From Acephala macrosclerotiorum (taxonomy: Eukaryota > Ascomycota > Leotiomycetes > Helotiales > Mollisiaceae), in assembly GCA_014904845.1 (NCBI GenBank), contig MU119345.1, positions 62,001 to 126,000 on the forward strand: a DNA stretch of 64,000 nt, read 5' to 3'. How positions within the stretch are numbered: the first letter of the stretch is position 1; each line of letters starts with the position of its first letter. This document shows, piece by piece, positions 33,476 through 44,427 of the stretch. The notes under the pieces were generated by a model that was not told the origin of the DNA, searched no databases, and saw only the letters and a list, made by a program, of their open reading frames with translations. Position numbers and translations under genes: made by a program.

Positions 33476-35291
33476 TTACGCGGCGGTTACTGACGCAGGA
33501 GGTTTCGGTAGAGGGTCGTTTGACGGGTTGAGGAAGTTGTCTATGTTGACCCGTTCATAGAAGCTGATGTGACCGAATCCGACCCAATACTGAGCCAGTC
33601 TATCATGAGAGACCATGATCAGTTGACTCTCGATGTACTTGTCTGGAACGTGTTAGCATGTCATCTTCCCAACCGGACCTCGTTGAAGACTTACCATTTC
33701 TAAACATCCTCGCAGCAATGTGTCCCCGAGACTTGACAATCCTCGCACCCTTGAATCTCGACTCAGTAGCAGTTCTCACAAAACCAGCCTTGGATATGTC
33801 GTCTGAGACGAAAGTGTACTCTCCTCGTGGAACGTTTGGATCCCCTGTCAACTTGATCGCCTCCAGACTGCCCCTGTAAATCCTCTCATCTCTCTTTCTC
33901 GCCTCCCACTCCTCTACTGTCTCATCCTCAGCTCTCACCACGCTTGACTCGTCAAACGGCGTCTCATTGTCCGGTTGATTCATCAACAAGAACTCGCATC
34001 CATGACCACTGTAATCACCAACCCAGATACCGCGGAATGGTTTCTCTTCAGTTGGAGTGTAGAGTTTCGGGTCGAGCGTAGCGTAGGTGTAGACTTCTTC
34101 TCCGAGGTGAAGGCCAGGTGAGGTGGAAGTGGCGCCCATTTCAATCCAGCGTCTGATCCTGAAGGCTTGATTGCTAACTTGAGAGCGCTTTTGTGGTTTG
34201 TGACCCGTTCCGATGAAGCCTTCTGAGCTGGCGTTTCGGACACGGTGCCGAGCTGGGATCGTTGAAGGTGGCCATAGTTGCATCGATGGATGAGGATTCA
34301 CGGGCACAGTGAGTGAGAAGTTCGAGAAGACCCCAGAGACATTAGGTTCGTTGATCCTCATGGGTGTCTCAGCACGGAATCTATTCTCAGGTCTCTTCGA
34401 CGAAGAAGACATCAAAGATTCCAAGCTAAGTGCATCGAGCTGCAGCACCGGTAAATCCTTATGCAGTCGACATTTTGGATTGAAAGAATGAATGAGGACC
34501 TCATCGTCGACTTCCCAAGGATCGAAAGTGGGTGGTTCGCGTTCAGCAATCAATTGATATCCTTCAATACAGCCGCGACGAGGATCATACCGGGTAAGTA
34601 TGATTTTTCCAGTTAGGAAGTAGTCGCAGAACCAGACCTTGTATTTGGTCAAGAACCAGTGCGGATCATGCGTGATATAGAGTTCTCGATATGTCTTGCA
34701 TGGGAATGGTGAGGTCAGGCGTACTCCAGGTACGTTGTCTTGGACGTGTCGTTGCCATACCAAGTCGCCTTTGGCGTGGGAGGAAAGAAGACGACATGTT
34801 GCGGAGGCGGCGACCAGATCGAGAGGACTCAGGTATGAGAGAACTGTATCAATCAATTCGGATGGAAGAGCTAGAAGAAAGCTTGGCTTCGCAGGCTCTG
34901 TGGTTGCCGGACCTGGACATGACATAGTTAGTTGATGATTGTAATTATGCGGGAGAAGAAATTGACCTGGTGTTGCAATCGGAGTGATTTTTGACGCTTC
35001 ACCAAGACCGAGTCGTTGAATTCGACGAGTCAACTCCAACATACCTGGCAACGAATATGCTGATGGCAGCCCCCTTTGAAATGGTGTTCCTTCTCTTGAC
35101 ACGTTTAGAAAATTCCTTTGTTGCAATTCTTCTGTCTCTGGCATCGGTACCAGCAAAGCTTCGACCAGATTGAGGTTTTCATCGATTCCAGCATCAACTC
35201 GACCATGCAACCACTCGTAATCATTGTCCATTGGATACTGGTCTCCAGATGAAGGCCCGGATGAAGAAGACGAGGACGCCATGTTGTCCAT
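33476..35291 (-). CDS. F-box protein, FBXO31-like
   Basis: The start is the ATG at 35291 (MDNMASSSSSSG); upstream in-frame sequence lacks an ATG. Coding runs 35291-33695 and 33642-33476 across a 52-nt intron (GTAAGT...CCAG). An F-box lies in the middle (LALPSELIDTVLSYLSPLDL, then ASATCRLLSSHA). After it come WLTKYKVWFCD-like and ARRG-type blocks (FLTKYKVWFCDYFLTGKII, TRYDPRRGCIEGYQLIAE), and GIWVGDYSGHGCEFLLM near the end. This order matches FBXO31-type proteins, in which the C-terminal domain binds substrates for an SCF ubiquitin ligase. A 54-nt in-frame segment (GTCAAT ... CAACTAAC ... TGTCCAG, about 34967-34914) just before the F-box looks like an intron and may be removed. Length is about 570-590 residues. 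Confidence 0.85.
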
Positions 35292-35667
35292 TTCCACGAG
35301 TCGAAATACGTGGATGGCTGAAATGGGCCGGAATGGTGAGGTAGATATCGCCGACGACAAGTTGATCGCTCGTCGTTTCTAGGGTCGATCCAAATTCCAC
35401 ACCACCAGATCCAGATGCAAGCTTTCCCCCCTCTAGCCTCTAGTCTTTCTCCACCAGCCCAGCCTACTGTCGGGGTAGCTGTCTAACGCTGCATGTACGC
35501 ACGATTTCAAGCCCCGACGCTCGCGAATCTGACTCGAAGCGTCCAGATCAGTCACAGTCACGCCCTCCACTTGCCTCAAAACGCCACCATCAACATTACT
35601 TCTTCGGGGTGACTACGTGGAACCTTCTTCTACCAGCAACGCCCAACGCTGGTGTGTGTTGATGGAG

Positions 35668-35691
35668 GCTTCCTAGCTTCCTAGCTTCCTA
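35668..35691. repeat. three tandem copies of GCTTCCTA
   Basis: Three perfect adjacent copies of an 8-bp unit lie upstream of the FBXO31-like gene. This is a simple tandem repeat with no evident function. Confidence 0.95.
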
Positions 35692-35748
35692 TTTAGGTCT
35701 TGGACGTACGTACGGCAGTTGCGGGTCGGCTACAAGTGAGCGTTTAGC

Positions 35749-35776
35749 GTGCGTGCGTGTGTGTGTGTGTGTGTGT
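35749..35776. repeat. GT dinucleotide microsatellite
   Basis: A short GTGC stretch runs into an uninterrupted (GT)n tract of about 20 bases. Such tracts are commonly length-variable. Confidence 0.97.
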
Positions 35777-37604
35777 TCAAGTCTGGTTGAACCGTGATTC
35801 TTGCTGAGTCGAGAACACTGGGATGGTGGAAGGATACCTCGGCCGACGAATCTAGAGAGAACTCTTATGCGTTGCAGCACCAGTCGTTCATGTCATTCAT
35901 TCCCAGAAGCTCTCATTGGATGCGACCGTGGTGGCTGAGGAGGGTTGTGCAGGATGGTCTTGCAGCATCAATGGGCGAGTGTTTTAGCAAGAATTGGAGA
36001 GCGAGGAGATGTACTTTATGGATCTCGTTAAGGCAGGTAGGTGAGAGGTGGGACTTGAATCATTCATGGGCTCGCCAAGATACGGTACCGTTACCGTACG
36101 AGCGTGTGTCCCCTGCAAAGCGTGGTTTGGGCGCTGTGGACATGCGGGACATTTCTGGACTCAGCACAGACGAAAAGAAGCAAATCTCAACGTCGCCTGA
36201 ACGAGAGCACTGGGGTCGCGGTGGTATTGAGGTGGGGATACATGATGCAGCCGGACAGCTGATTTGCAAAAAGTATTACAACGCGTTCTTATACGTTCCA
36301 GGCACGGGTTTGAGGGCCAAGTCGAGGTCAAGCCCCACCAAGAATCAGTATTTTCATGGTGCATCTCATCCCTCGTTCGGGTGTCCGACATCGCCATCAC
36401 CTACCCATCACCACCCCCGGGCACTCGGGAATGGAAAGCTGCAGTGTCAGAGGGCACGGGGCGATTCATGATCTAGGCTTGTGGCCTTGCTACCGTGGAG
36501 AACCTCGTGGCTGCGGACAGGGAAGGGAATCCTTTGACGCAATTGCAGCGCCGGATTTGCTGATGTTGTCTTTCAGCTGTGGATGTGGATTTGGTCCCGT
36601 TCCCGTTTTTATATTAAACACACGTCCCGCAGTTGTGGTTGTTGGATTCGGGGAAGAATGTGTTGCCGTTTTCCGTGCACGCCCCGTTGGAGCTGGCGCG
36701 TGTGACTGGTGTTTGAGTCGGTGAAGTGGGTGTTGGGGTGATGCGTGACGTAGGTTCTGAGTGAGGGGTGATCAATAGACGGGCGTCGCTTGAAATGGAG
36801 ATGAGCTTGATGACAACAATTACCGGCATCCACCAGATTAATTCTGAATCCAGATACTTTATTGTATCTCTATCTATAGTACAATACATCAACATAACTT
36901 GATACAGAATCCTTGAATGTCCTCCCTACTCCCCATCATCACGGACCGAGAGCTTCCGAATTGGATCCCGGAACTGGTTAGACGGAGGGAATGATCAGAA
37001 AAGGCACAATCGTCAGTAAATCACACAAAGTCTGTGCCTCTGGTAAGCATTAGTCACCTATTCTTGACTTGATGTGCAGTTCGGGCAAGGTTTTTGTTCC
37101 CTTACCGCAGGGGGCTTGACAACGTCCACTTTTGCGTGAAGCGCTTAGCAGTATTGCAAAGTCGTAAGATGTTTACTTTGTTCATGGGTACCTCCCAAAC
37201 ATATCCGCATACAGGTTTATGATTGGGCTTTCAACTGCGAGTTGAGATCTTGGTCCTGGTCGTCTTCGGCCAATGACTCTCGCCATAGAAGTACCCCAAC
37301 GTGTCAAGCATCGCGATGCAATGCAACGCAGAACCTCGGCACATCGACCGTATTCGCAATGGGACTGAGACTGTGTATTTCGCGTCTACGTTAAAATTAT
37401 GACAGGCCGTAATTTACATCTCCCTCATCCTAAAAGTTTGGAAGAAAATATGTACTCTCCCGAAGTCACCCCTAGCCTCCTCGCTTGACTCGCTTGCAAA
37501 TTTTCCGGCCCTGGCCCCCTTTCCCCACAACGACGAAAGACTTTTTCAAAAAGGTTTCATATATTTAAATAGCAATATCCTTGACATCAAATCCACCAAT
37601 CAAA

Positions 37605-37735
37605 TCCGTATTGGTGTACCGGTAACATTTCCGCCTCTCATGAAGAACGCGGGAGCACAGGGTAAGCTACTCCAAAATTCATGGGTTCACAAACAGGATA
37701 TTAACGATGAATAGGTTCGATTCCCTGATACGGAG
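37605..37735 (+). tRNA. tRNA-Glu(CTC) with two insertions
   Basis: The acceptor stem TCCGTAT (37605-37611) pairs perfectly with ATACGGA (37728-37734); G37735 is the discriminator. The D-arm is GTGT/ACAT around loop ACCGGTA, and box A is TGGTGTACCGG. The anticodon stem TCCGC/GCGGG (37630-37634, 37649-37653) closes loop CTCTCA + C with anticodon CTC at 37637-37639. A 7-nt insertion (37641-37647) sits directly after position 37, the canonical intron site. The T-arm is complete (CAGGG-TTCGATT-CCCTG) only if 37662-37714 is removed. Box B is GGTTCGATTCC. A T6 run follows within 12 nt. The mature product would be 71 nt before CCA addition and matches fungal tRNA-Glu. Whether the second insertion is removed in vivo is unknown, so it could instead be a tRNA pseudogene. 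Confidence 0.85.
37662..37714 (+). other. 53-nt GT...AG insertion inside the tRNA T-stem
   Basis: The insertion begins GTAAGC, ends GAATAG and has TTAAC 12-16 nt before the AG. Donor, branch-like site, acceptor and length are all those of spliceosomal introns in this window. Removing it joins CAGG to GTTCGATTCCCTG and restores a perfect 5-bp T-stem and 7-nt loop. tRNA endonuclease acts at the anticodon loop, so this site is not a normal tRNA intron. Confidence 0.75.
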
Positions 37736-37745
37736 TAGAGATTTA

Positions 37746-37751
37746 TTTTTT
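37746..37751 (+). terminator. RNA polymerase III terminator (T6)
   Basis: Six consecutive Ts lie 11 nt after the tRNA discriminator base, in a T-rich stretch, as expected for Pol III termination. Confidence 0.8.
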
Positions 37752-37861
37752 GTATTTATTTTGCACTTTTGGAAGCGTGGAGATAGTGTTATATTTGCTC
37801 TAAAGTTTTGCTCTGGATTTGAATTTTAGCCTATCCAACAAGACTTATTTGATCGTTCTTG

Positions 37862-38548
37862 CCTCGGGTGATTGCCAAGCGCGTTCGTTTGCTAGCCTCG
37901 AGTTTTGCTATTCTAGCTGAACAAGCAAGAGCTATTGACCTTTTGCCCTTTTACCAATGTCCCTTTTGCTTTTCCTGTATTCTCCAAGACCAGGCCCTTG
38001 TGTCACGTTTGCTAACCTCTTCACCTCCAGTAATGATAGTGCACCTACACACCGCATCCGCAGTCCATACGTCCCCCTCCCTTCTCCCCTTCCTCTTCCC
38101 TCCATCTTCCCTCTTCCTTTCATCTTCTCTCCCTCCATCCCTTTGAACCCTCTAACAACCTCCAGACCATCACGGAGAACAAGACCCAATAGTCTACGCC
38201 GCCTCCGGCCACGGCTCCGTCGTCTCAGAAGACGGCAAGAAACGGCACGTATACCCCTCCCCTGCTCTTCCTTTTCTCTTTCCCTTTTCCTCCTCCCTCT
38301 TCCCATCACTTCAGCATATCAAGTTGCTTCTTGAAAGAAAACAAAAGGAGGATGAAAAAAGTGGAAAGCTGAGTTATGGCGCTAGCGAGGAACTCTCCCC
38401 TAGCGATTTCGCCCTAATCCCCGCCTGGACCGAACACCAAGAAATCAACGACGGGGACGAGGAAGTAACGTGGATCATTACCAGGAGTGGAGGAGCGCCT
38501 GTGGTTGTTAATCTGGAAGGGTGGGGTGGGAGTGTGAAGAAAGAATAG
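37862..38548 (+). CDS. cupin-domain protein (structure not fully resolved)
   Basis: Three blocks of a small cupin are visible. Block A ends at about 38070 with PPVMIVHLHTASAVH. Block B (38166-38248) reads HHGEQDPIVYAASGHGSVVS. Block C (38315-38548) reads SPSDFALIPAWTEHQEINDG, then EEVTWIITRSGG and VVVNLEGWGG. The His-His-Gly-Glu and downstream His correspond to cupin metal-ligand motifs. B and C join in frame over a 66-nt intron (GTATAC...TTCAG). A to B does not: the obvious donor (GTCCCC at 38071) and acceptor (CAG at 38165) leave the frame off by one. No ATG begins block A, so an upstream exon is missing, or 38033 is the start. The A-B and B-C introns are strikingly CT-rich. It may be a real gene with an atypical splice, a sequence error, or a pseudogene. 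The enzymatic role is unknown. Confidence 0.55.
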
Positions 38549-38951
38549 TCTCGAGGCGAACAAGTGACGAGTGGTAAACATGTAAGATGAGCGAGCGAGC
38601 GAGAGAGATAAAGCGAAGATTCGAAAGTCCATGCGACAACGTCTGTTTTTAGCAGAAAAGTACTACGTGCGATGAGATGTGAATTGGCTTCACTTAGCCT
38701 TTTCCATTTTCTGCTAAATTTCGCCTGCTAATCAACGCCGGCCCATGATATGATAGTCCGCGAAAGAGAAATCGCAAATGCCATCCGTCTAATCTCACAA
38801 GTCGTACTTTTCTTGCACCCTTCTTGTCTCTGCCCCTCATTTCTTTTAAGACAAAGCAGAAATTAAGCTCTCCGTCCTCTCACCCTCCAGGCAACCCATC
38901 ACACCACCTTTACTGGTAAAATAATGAATGGCACGAGAAGACCCTTTTCGA
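38549..38951. other. convergent 3' region, cupin / SPT5
   Basis: These 400 nt lie between the convergent stop codons of the cupin gene and SPT5 and should hold both 3' UTRs. Nothing else is seen. Confidence 0.5.
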
Positions 38952-41900
38952 TCAGTCCACATATCTCGGTCCGTCATCCTGCCAATTCGCAGCAGGAGTT
39001 TCCGGCATACCATAAGCACCCGGTGTTGGAGCAGCATAGTATTGTTGAGCTCCAGGCGTAGGAGCATCCATAGCCTGAGGAGTTGGTGCTCCCCAATTGC
39101 CTGTCCAAGCAGGAGCAGGCGTCGGAGCCGCAGCTGGAGTTGGCGCGTTGTATGGTGCTGGAGTAGGAGCCGAGTAAGCTCCTGGAGTTGGAGCATTCAT
39201 GGGAGCCGGTGTAGGTGCAGACATATGTGCTCCAGGCGTCGGTGCATCGTAAGCATTTGAGCTCCAGTTGTTCGCTGGTGGTGGAGCAGACCAGGCGTCA
39301 TTCGAGGCAGTTTGTGGTTGGTAAGCTGGTGTCTTGGCGCCAGAACCCCATGCGTCTCCACTTCCGGTATAACCAGGAGTTTTTGAGCCTGCGTTGAAAT
39401 TGTCTTGAAGACCATAGGCTGGTGTTTTGGCACCAGATGACCAAGCTGGTGTTCGATTGCCAGCTCCGTAAGCTGTGCGGCTACCATCGTAGGGGTTGGC
39501 AGTGCGTGAACCATCTGCGACCCAGCCAGGGGTTCTTCCACCGTCTCCAGATGCTTTCCAGGCCGGCGTTCGTCCACCATTTGCTCCAGCAGCAGGCGCT
39601 ATTGTCTCATTAGCACGATATCCAGGTCGAGAAATAGTACAACTTACTTCTTGCAGTACCCCATGCTGGGGTCCTCTCGGTTCCACCAGCTGGCATTGGC
39701 GTACGCCCACCACCCCATCCACCATGACCCGGAGTAGCTCCTCCTATACCACCACTACCACCACGGGGAGTAAATCCACCTCTGCCACCACCTCTCGAGA
39801 GTGGATCGATGCTCTGTCCAGTAAGACGATCCTTGAAACCTAGAGCATCCTTAGGTACATTGACTGTCTTGCTCTTCGTATGCAATTCGACACGAGCATT
39901 GGTGTCGGTGGTCTCCTTGACAATACCAAGTAATCCCTTGTAGGGACCCTTTCGGATCGTCACAGTCTGGCCAATCGACCGATCTCTTCCAAAAGTCTTT
40001 GGAGGAGCCATGTCGTTATTCGCTCCTCCAGCATTTCGCTTCATGGCTGGGTTCATGGAGTTGAGATCAGGTCCCGAAGCTGTTACCAGTCGACCACCCT
40101 TAGCAGATACAGTTGCTACACTCGTCGTGCGTGTAACGAAAACACCTGCGTTCTCGCTCTGAGCAGCATTTCGTAAGAACAAGTATGCTCTGTGAATATG
40201 GATGATCTTGCCAGATCTGCTCTCACCACCTTGCTCTTTGACAACATCGTCAAGCCGAATCTCAGAACCATTCTTGTCAGTCGCAACGGCGTGTTTGCGC
40301 TTCTCTAGCTTATTTGAGATTTGCGATGGCAGAACTGTCCGAGTCTGGCTATTCTGGTCAAGGACGACCAGCGATTCTCGATCGACCTTGACGACGCAAC
40401 CGACTGTCGAGGGGTCCAGCTGAACAAGATCCCACAGCTCATATTGTCCCAAAGATCCACTGCCACCTGAATCACTGGCTTCGCGAAGATCTTTACTGAA
40501 GACTGTGACTTCCGTGTTCCCTTGATCTGTCAAGAGAGTGACTCGGTCTTCGGAAATCTTGACAACCATTCCCACCTCATCTCGGAATCTGCTGCCGCCA
40601 ATGACCTTCACATGGTCACCCTCTCTGAAGCGCTTTCGAAGACCTTTCACCGGAACTTCGATGATCTGGCCACGAAGATCACCTTCAGAAACTGCCATGG
40701 TAACAATGTCGCCTTGTACAGACACAGCTTTACCAATGACACCCTTCTGTTCGCCTTCGTAGACTTCGATGATGTCTCCAGGAAGGTATGATGCATTTGC
40801 GGTGCTTGCCTTGAGACTGGCTGCAAGGGCGTTCAGATCCAGATTCTCCGTACCGTCCTCAGCACCAGAAGCAAATCTTGTGACTTCTTCTAATGTTGGA
40901 TTGACATCCTTGGTGACGAGGACCTGAATCTTGACTTCCTTCTCGCAGTAACCATTGACATACTCGTCGCCCATGTAGTTCCATGTCTTCGTGTCCGGTC
41001 GTCCCTGCAAGTATTTGGCGTGTCGCTTCTTAGCCTCCACTTCGCTGAACAGTCGCTGAGGGGGTCGGGGACCTGCAGTTGGTCGTTTTCTCTTCGCACC
41101 AAATGCATCTTGCGGGGCATTAGCATCGTCGTGAAGGCCGTAATCGAGACGCGGAACATATCTGACCCGAACCTCGAGACCGGTATCTGTAACATCGATG
41201 ACTTGAGCAAGATCGCCTGCATATTTCGGGGGTCGTCTCAACCGTACGTAGGCTCCAGGTTCCAGAGATGGCGTCTTTGTAACTCGCAGAAGATCAGGCA
41301 TTTCCTTTATCTCAACCAGCAAGCATTTTGTCCTTGGGTAGACATTCATCATCCCATCCAGCGCTGCCATCACATCTGCTTGTCGCTGGGCTTCGACGTA
41401 GATGAAACCCTTCATGGTCGATGTTGTTCCTCCCCGCTCAAAAGCACAAGTGATTGCAAGCTCCTCCTTGGTGCCCATTCTCTCCTCAATACGCTTCATG
41501 ATGGAAAAGACCACCTCTCTCTCCTTACCTTCTTTACATCTCACGGCCCAGATGCTTGGATCATCGACACTAGGCAGTAAGAGTCTCTTTGGTACCACCG
41601 CAGAGTCTCCAATAGCTCTACCAGTCCTATTCTTCGTGGCATATCTCTGTCGCAAGATCTCTGCTTGTTTCTCAGCATCGAGACTTGCTTCCATCTCACG
41701 CCTCCTATCAAGCTCTCTGTGCCGTCTGTCATCTCGCTCTCCGCCCTCTGGCAGATCTGCCAGATCATCAGGATGCGTATCGGCAATGAAATTGTCCTTG
41801 ATTTCATTGAGCTCGTCCTCATCGTCGTCGTTCTCGTCTTCGTCTTCATCGACTTCGGCTTCGACATCGAGGAACTGATTTCGGCGCTCGCGTCTGCGCT

Positions 41901-42327
41901 TTCTACGATGACCCTGAGTTCATGTCAGTCCGCAATTTGGCTTCCAGGCACAATGCAATCGCAGTGCTGCCTATAATTGAAGCAATAGTGTACTCACTGT
42001 GATCTCTTCCTCCTCATCGTCCTCTTCTTCATCATCATCGTCGTCGTGTGCGCCTGGCGCGGTATCTTCACCCTCGCCTTCCGCATCTTCATCGTCTTCC
42101 TCTGCATCCTCATCCACTGGTCTGCTCCTGGAGTTGCTCACTTCATCATCAGATTCAGTAGCCTGTCTCTTAGAAGCCTCATTCCGAATCTGCGCTCCCG
42201 CATCGTCATCGTGATCTGAACCACCAGCACCCTCATCATCGGAAACATCGGCAGGTTGCGGATTGAAGTTATCGTCCTCCTCTTCGCTGTCATCGAAATG
42301 AGCGTTGAGCAGATTCGATGTTGACAT
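38952..42327 (-). CDS. SPT5: transcription elongation factor SPT5
   Basis: Exons 42327-41998, 41913-39648 and 39598-38952 (introns of 84 and 49 nt, in frame) give 1080 residues. Spt5 with Spt4 forms DSIF, which travels with RNA polymerase II (and I) and controls pausing and processivity. A very acidic head (about 1-170) precedes the NGN domain (from about 232, [19 protein letters not shown]). KOW repeats follow, recognisable at [60 protein letters not shown] and [20 protein letters not shown]. The C-terminal repeat region (about 835-1080) has two styles. TPAW/TPGW/TPAY units follow Gly-Arg or Ala-Lys, and then come APTPGAY-type units. The length matches other fungal Spt5. Divergent from the oxidoreductase gene 317 nt away. 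Confidence 0.97.
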
Positions 42328-42644
42328 GGTGTTGACTTTTGATGGGTAAGGAATGTGAAGGATTGAGGGCGATGGGGAGTATTTGTAGTCGCGAAAAGCT
42401 CCGGGCGGCTATTCTCTGGCCTCAGTAAGGCCCTCGGAGATGGATTCGAATGGATAGCGGTTCAAGGTGTAGTTGTGGTGTGAAAGAGCGCAAGCTGGTT
42501 TTTTTGAAAGGAGCTCCCGGTGCTCGAGCAAAGGCGCGCTGGGAAATCAGCTCCACGTGATCGAGCCTCGAATTGAGTGGGTCCACCCCCTCTTTAGACA
42601 AGTCGATGTTCGAAACGTTTGTTTCCCAATATATATTTGAAATC

Positions 42645-44172
42645 ATGAAAGCAATCCTCATAGATCAGTTCGTCAATGTAAATTCTTATCCTTTACATTG
42701 AATTTCGCTTTGAATTTGACGATCTTTATCTAGAATTATGATGATATCAAGATATCCGAGGTTCCTCAGCCTCGCGCTCGAGATGGAGAAGTGCTTGTCA
42801 AGATTGACGCAGCAGGAGTAAATTTTGTAGATCTCTTATATGTGAGTCAAAGGGCCTGAACCCAAGAACTTTTTAACTTCGCACTGTTCATCCTCGTTTG
42901 ACTTATACCAACTTTCTCCCCCCAATCTTGCAATGTCACTCCTTCCCAACCACAATTCACACTCAACCCCTGATACCCAATGTCCCAACTCCCCAAGTAT
43001 CACGTCTCACACCCACCAGGCACGAGGCAAACACCAAAACAACCGCTCCCTCATCACACCCCCATTCATCCTCGGCCTCGAATTCTCCGGCACGGTCCTT
43101 TCCTCTCCGCCATCCTCCACCTTCCGCCCAGGAGATCTCGTCTTCGGCGGAGGTCAAGGCTCCTTCTCAACCCACATCTCCGTCCCTCTCTCTTCCCTCC
43201 ACTGAATCCCACCCAGCTTCGACTTCCTCTCCGCTGCCGGCCTAGCAGCCACGGCTCCCGTCTCCTACGGCGCCCTAATCCTCCGCGCAAAACTCCGACC
43301 TGGAGAAACGGTGCTGGTCCATGCAGCGGCTGGAGGGTTGGGACTCATGGCTGTGCAGATTGCGAAGGCTGTTGGGTGTAGGGTTATCGGGGCTGTGGGG
43401 TCGAGGGAGAAGATGGGGGTTGTGAGAGGATTCGGGGGTGATAAGGTTGTAGATTATAGGGAGGATAGAGACTGGTGGACGGAGGTGTTGGAGGTGACCG
43501 GGGGAGAGGGGGTTGATGTTGTGTTTGATCCTGTGGGGTTGGTTGTGAGTGACTGTTTCTAGTTTCTGAAGTTGGGGTGTGACATTGGGAATAGGCTCGA
43601 TGATCAGACTAAGTTGGGATATTGGAGGTGGTCCCGATGCCTGTACCGATCTGAGACACTGCAATGGTTTTTAATGACTCAACGGACTCGGGACGTTGAG
43701 CGAGGGAAAATGTTCCAGGCAGGCAAGAAGATTAGAGCTGACATTGCTAGGACAAATCCCTGAAATGCTTGAAGCAAAAAGGACGAATCTTGGTAATTGG
43801 CTTTGCTGGCACCGAAGGGAATATCGAGAAAATAGTAATGAATAGAGTGTTGCTCCGACAAGCTCAAATTATTGGCTATGTTTGTCTGCCTCCTCCTTTT
43901 ATCCCTTTCCAGCTCCCTTTCCTTCTCGGAACGACGCCTGCTGACTTCAGCAGCGCTATGGCATGACAGATAGAACCGACCCTGCAGAAACAGCCAAGAT
44001 ATGGCAAGAATTAAAGCAGATGTGGGAGAAAGGTCTACTTAGGCCAACGGTGTACGATAAGGAGTATATTGGGTTGGCGAGCGTAGTGCCAGCCATGAAA
44101 GATCTTGCCGACAGGAAAGTCTGGGGTAAAGCCGTCATTCGCATGAGCAGCGGAGAGAGACCGAGGCTGTAG
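42645..44172 (+). CDS. quinone-oxidoreductase-like MDR protein, interrupted by an in-frame TGA
   Basis: Five exons are proposed: 42645-42677, 42734-42841, 43020-43544, 43751-43879 and 43954-44172. They total 338 codons, with introns of 56, 178, 206 and 74 nt, all with GT...AG ends and in phase. The protein is a medium-chain dehydrogenase/reductase without zinc ligands, of the NADPH:quinone oxidoreductase type: MKAILIDQFV, AGVNFVDLLYARGKHQ, LGLEFSGTVL, VLVHAAAGGLGLMAVQIAKA (nucleotide-binding), GEGVDVVFDPVGLV, KGRILVIGFAG, DRKVWGKAVIRM. Codon 109 is TGA (43203-43205), between SVPLSSLH and IPPSFDF, where relatives usually have Arg or Gln. No intron with usable signals removes it. Everything else is intact, so this is a very recent nonsense allele, a base-call error or stop readthrough. 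Confidence 0.75.
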
Positions 44173-44427
44173 ATGAAATCTTGTAACTCAACATTGTAAT
44201 GCCATTCGTCACCAGTGATCCATTCTCAAAGATAATGCAGCCGTCTTAACTGAAAAATCCTGTGAAACATCGTCGAACCATGCTTTTTCCCTATGTTACA
44301 TCGACCAGATAGGTATCTGCTCCCCAAATGCTCGAACATTGATTGATGCCTCCTCAATTTACCCGAACGCCTGGCTTCATGATGCTATTGGCTCAATACG
44401 ATCTATTATCGCTTCAAGAACTCTCTT

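Larger units (their letters stand above)
35292..37604. other. long intergenic region
   Basis: No gene is supported in 2.3 kb. A 225-codon plus-strand frame (35794-36471) starts with GTG rather than ATG, matches no family and has a Trp/Arg-rich chance-like composition. The region contains two simple repeats (listed separately). AT-rich DNA with TATATTTAAATAG-like sequence lies about 40 nt upstream of the tRNA. Confidence 0.5.

Noticed and set aside
35794..36471. 225-codon plus-strand frame upstream of the tRNA
   Set aside because: It starts with GTG, has no ATG near its beginning, shows no domain or splice structure and has chance-like Trp/Arg-rich composition.
43185..43235. Intron that would remove the TGA in the oxidoreductase gene
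   Set aside because: The only GT...AG pair is about 35 nt, has a poor donor, would shift the frame and would delete conserved residues.
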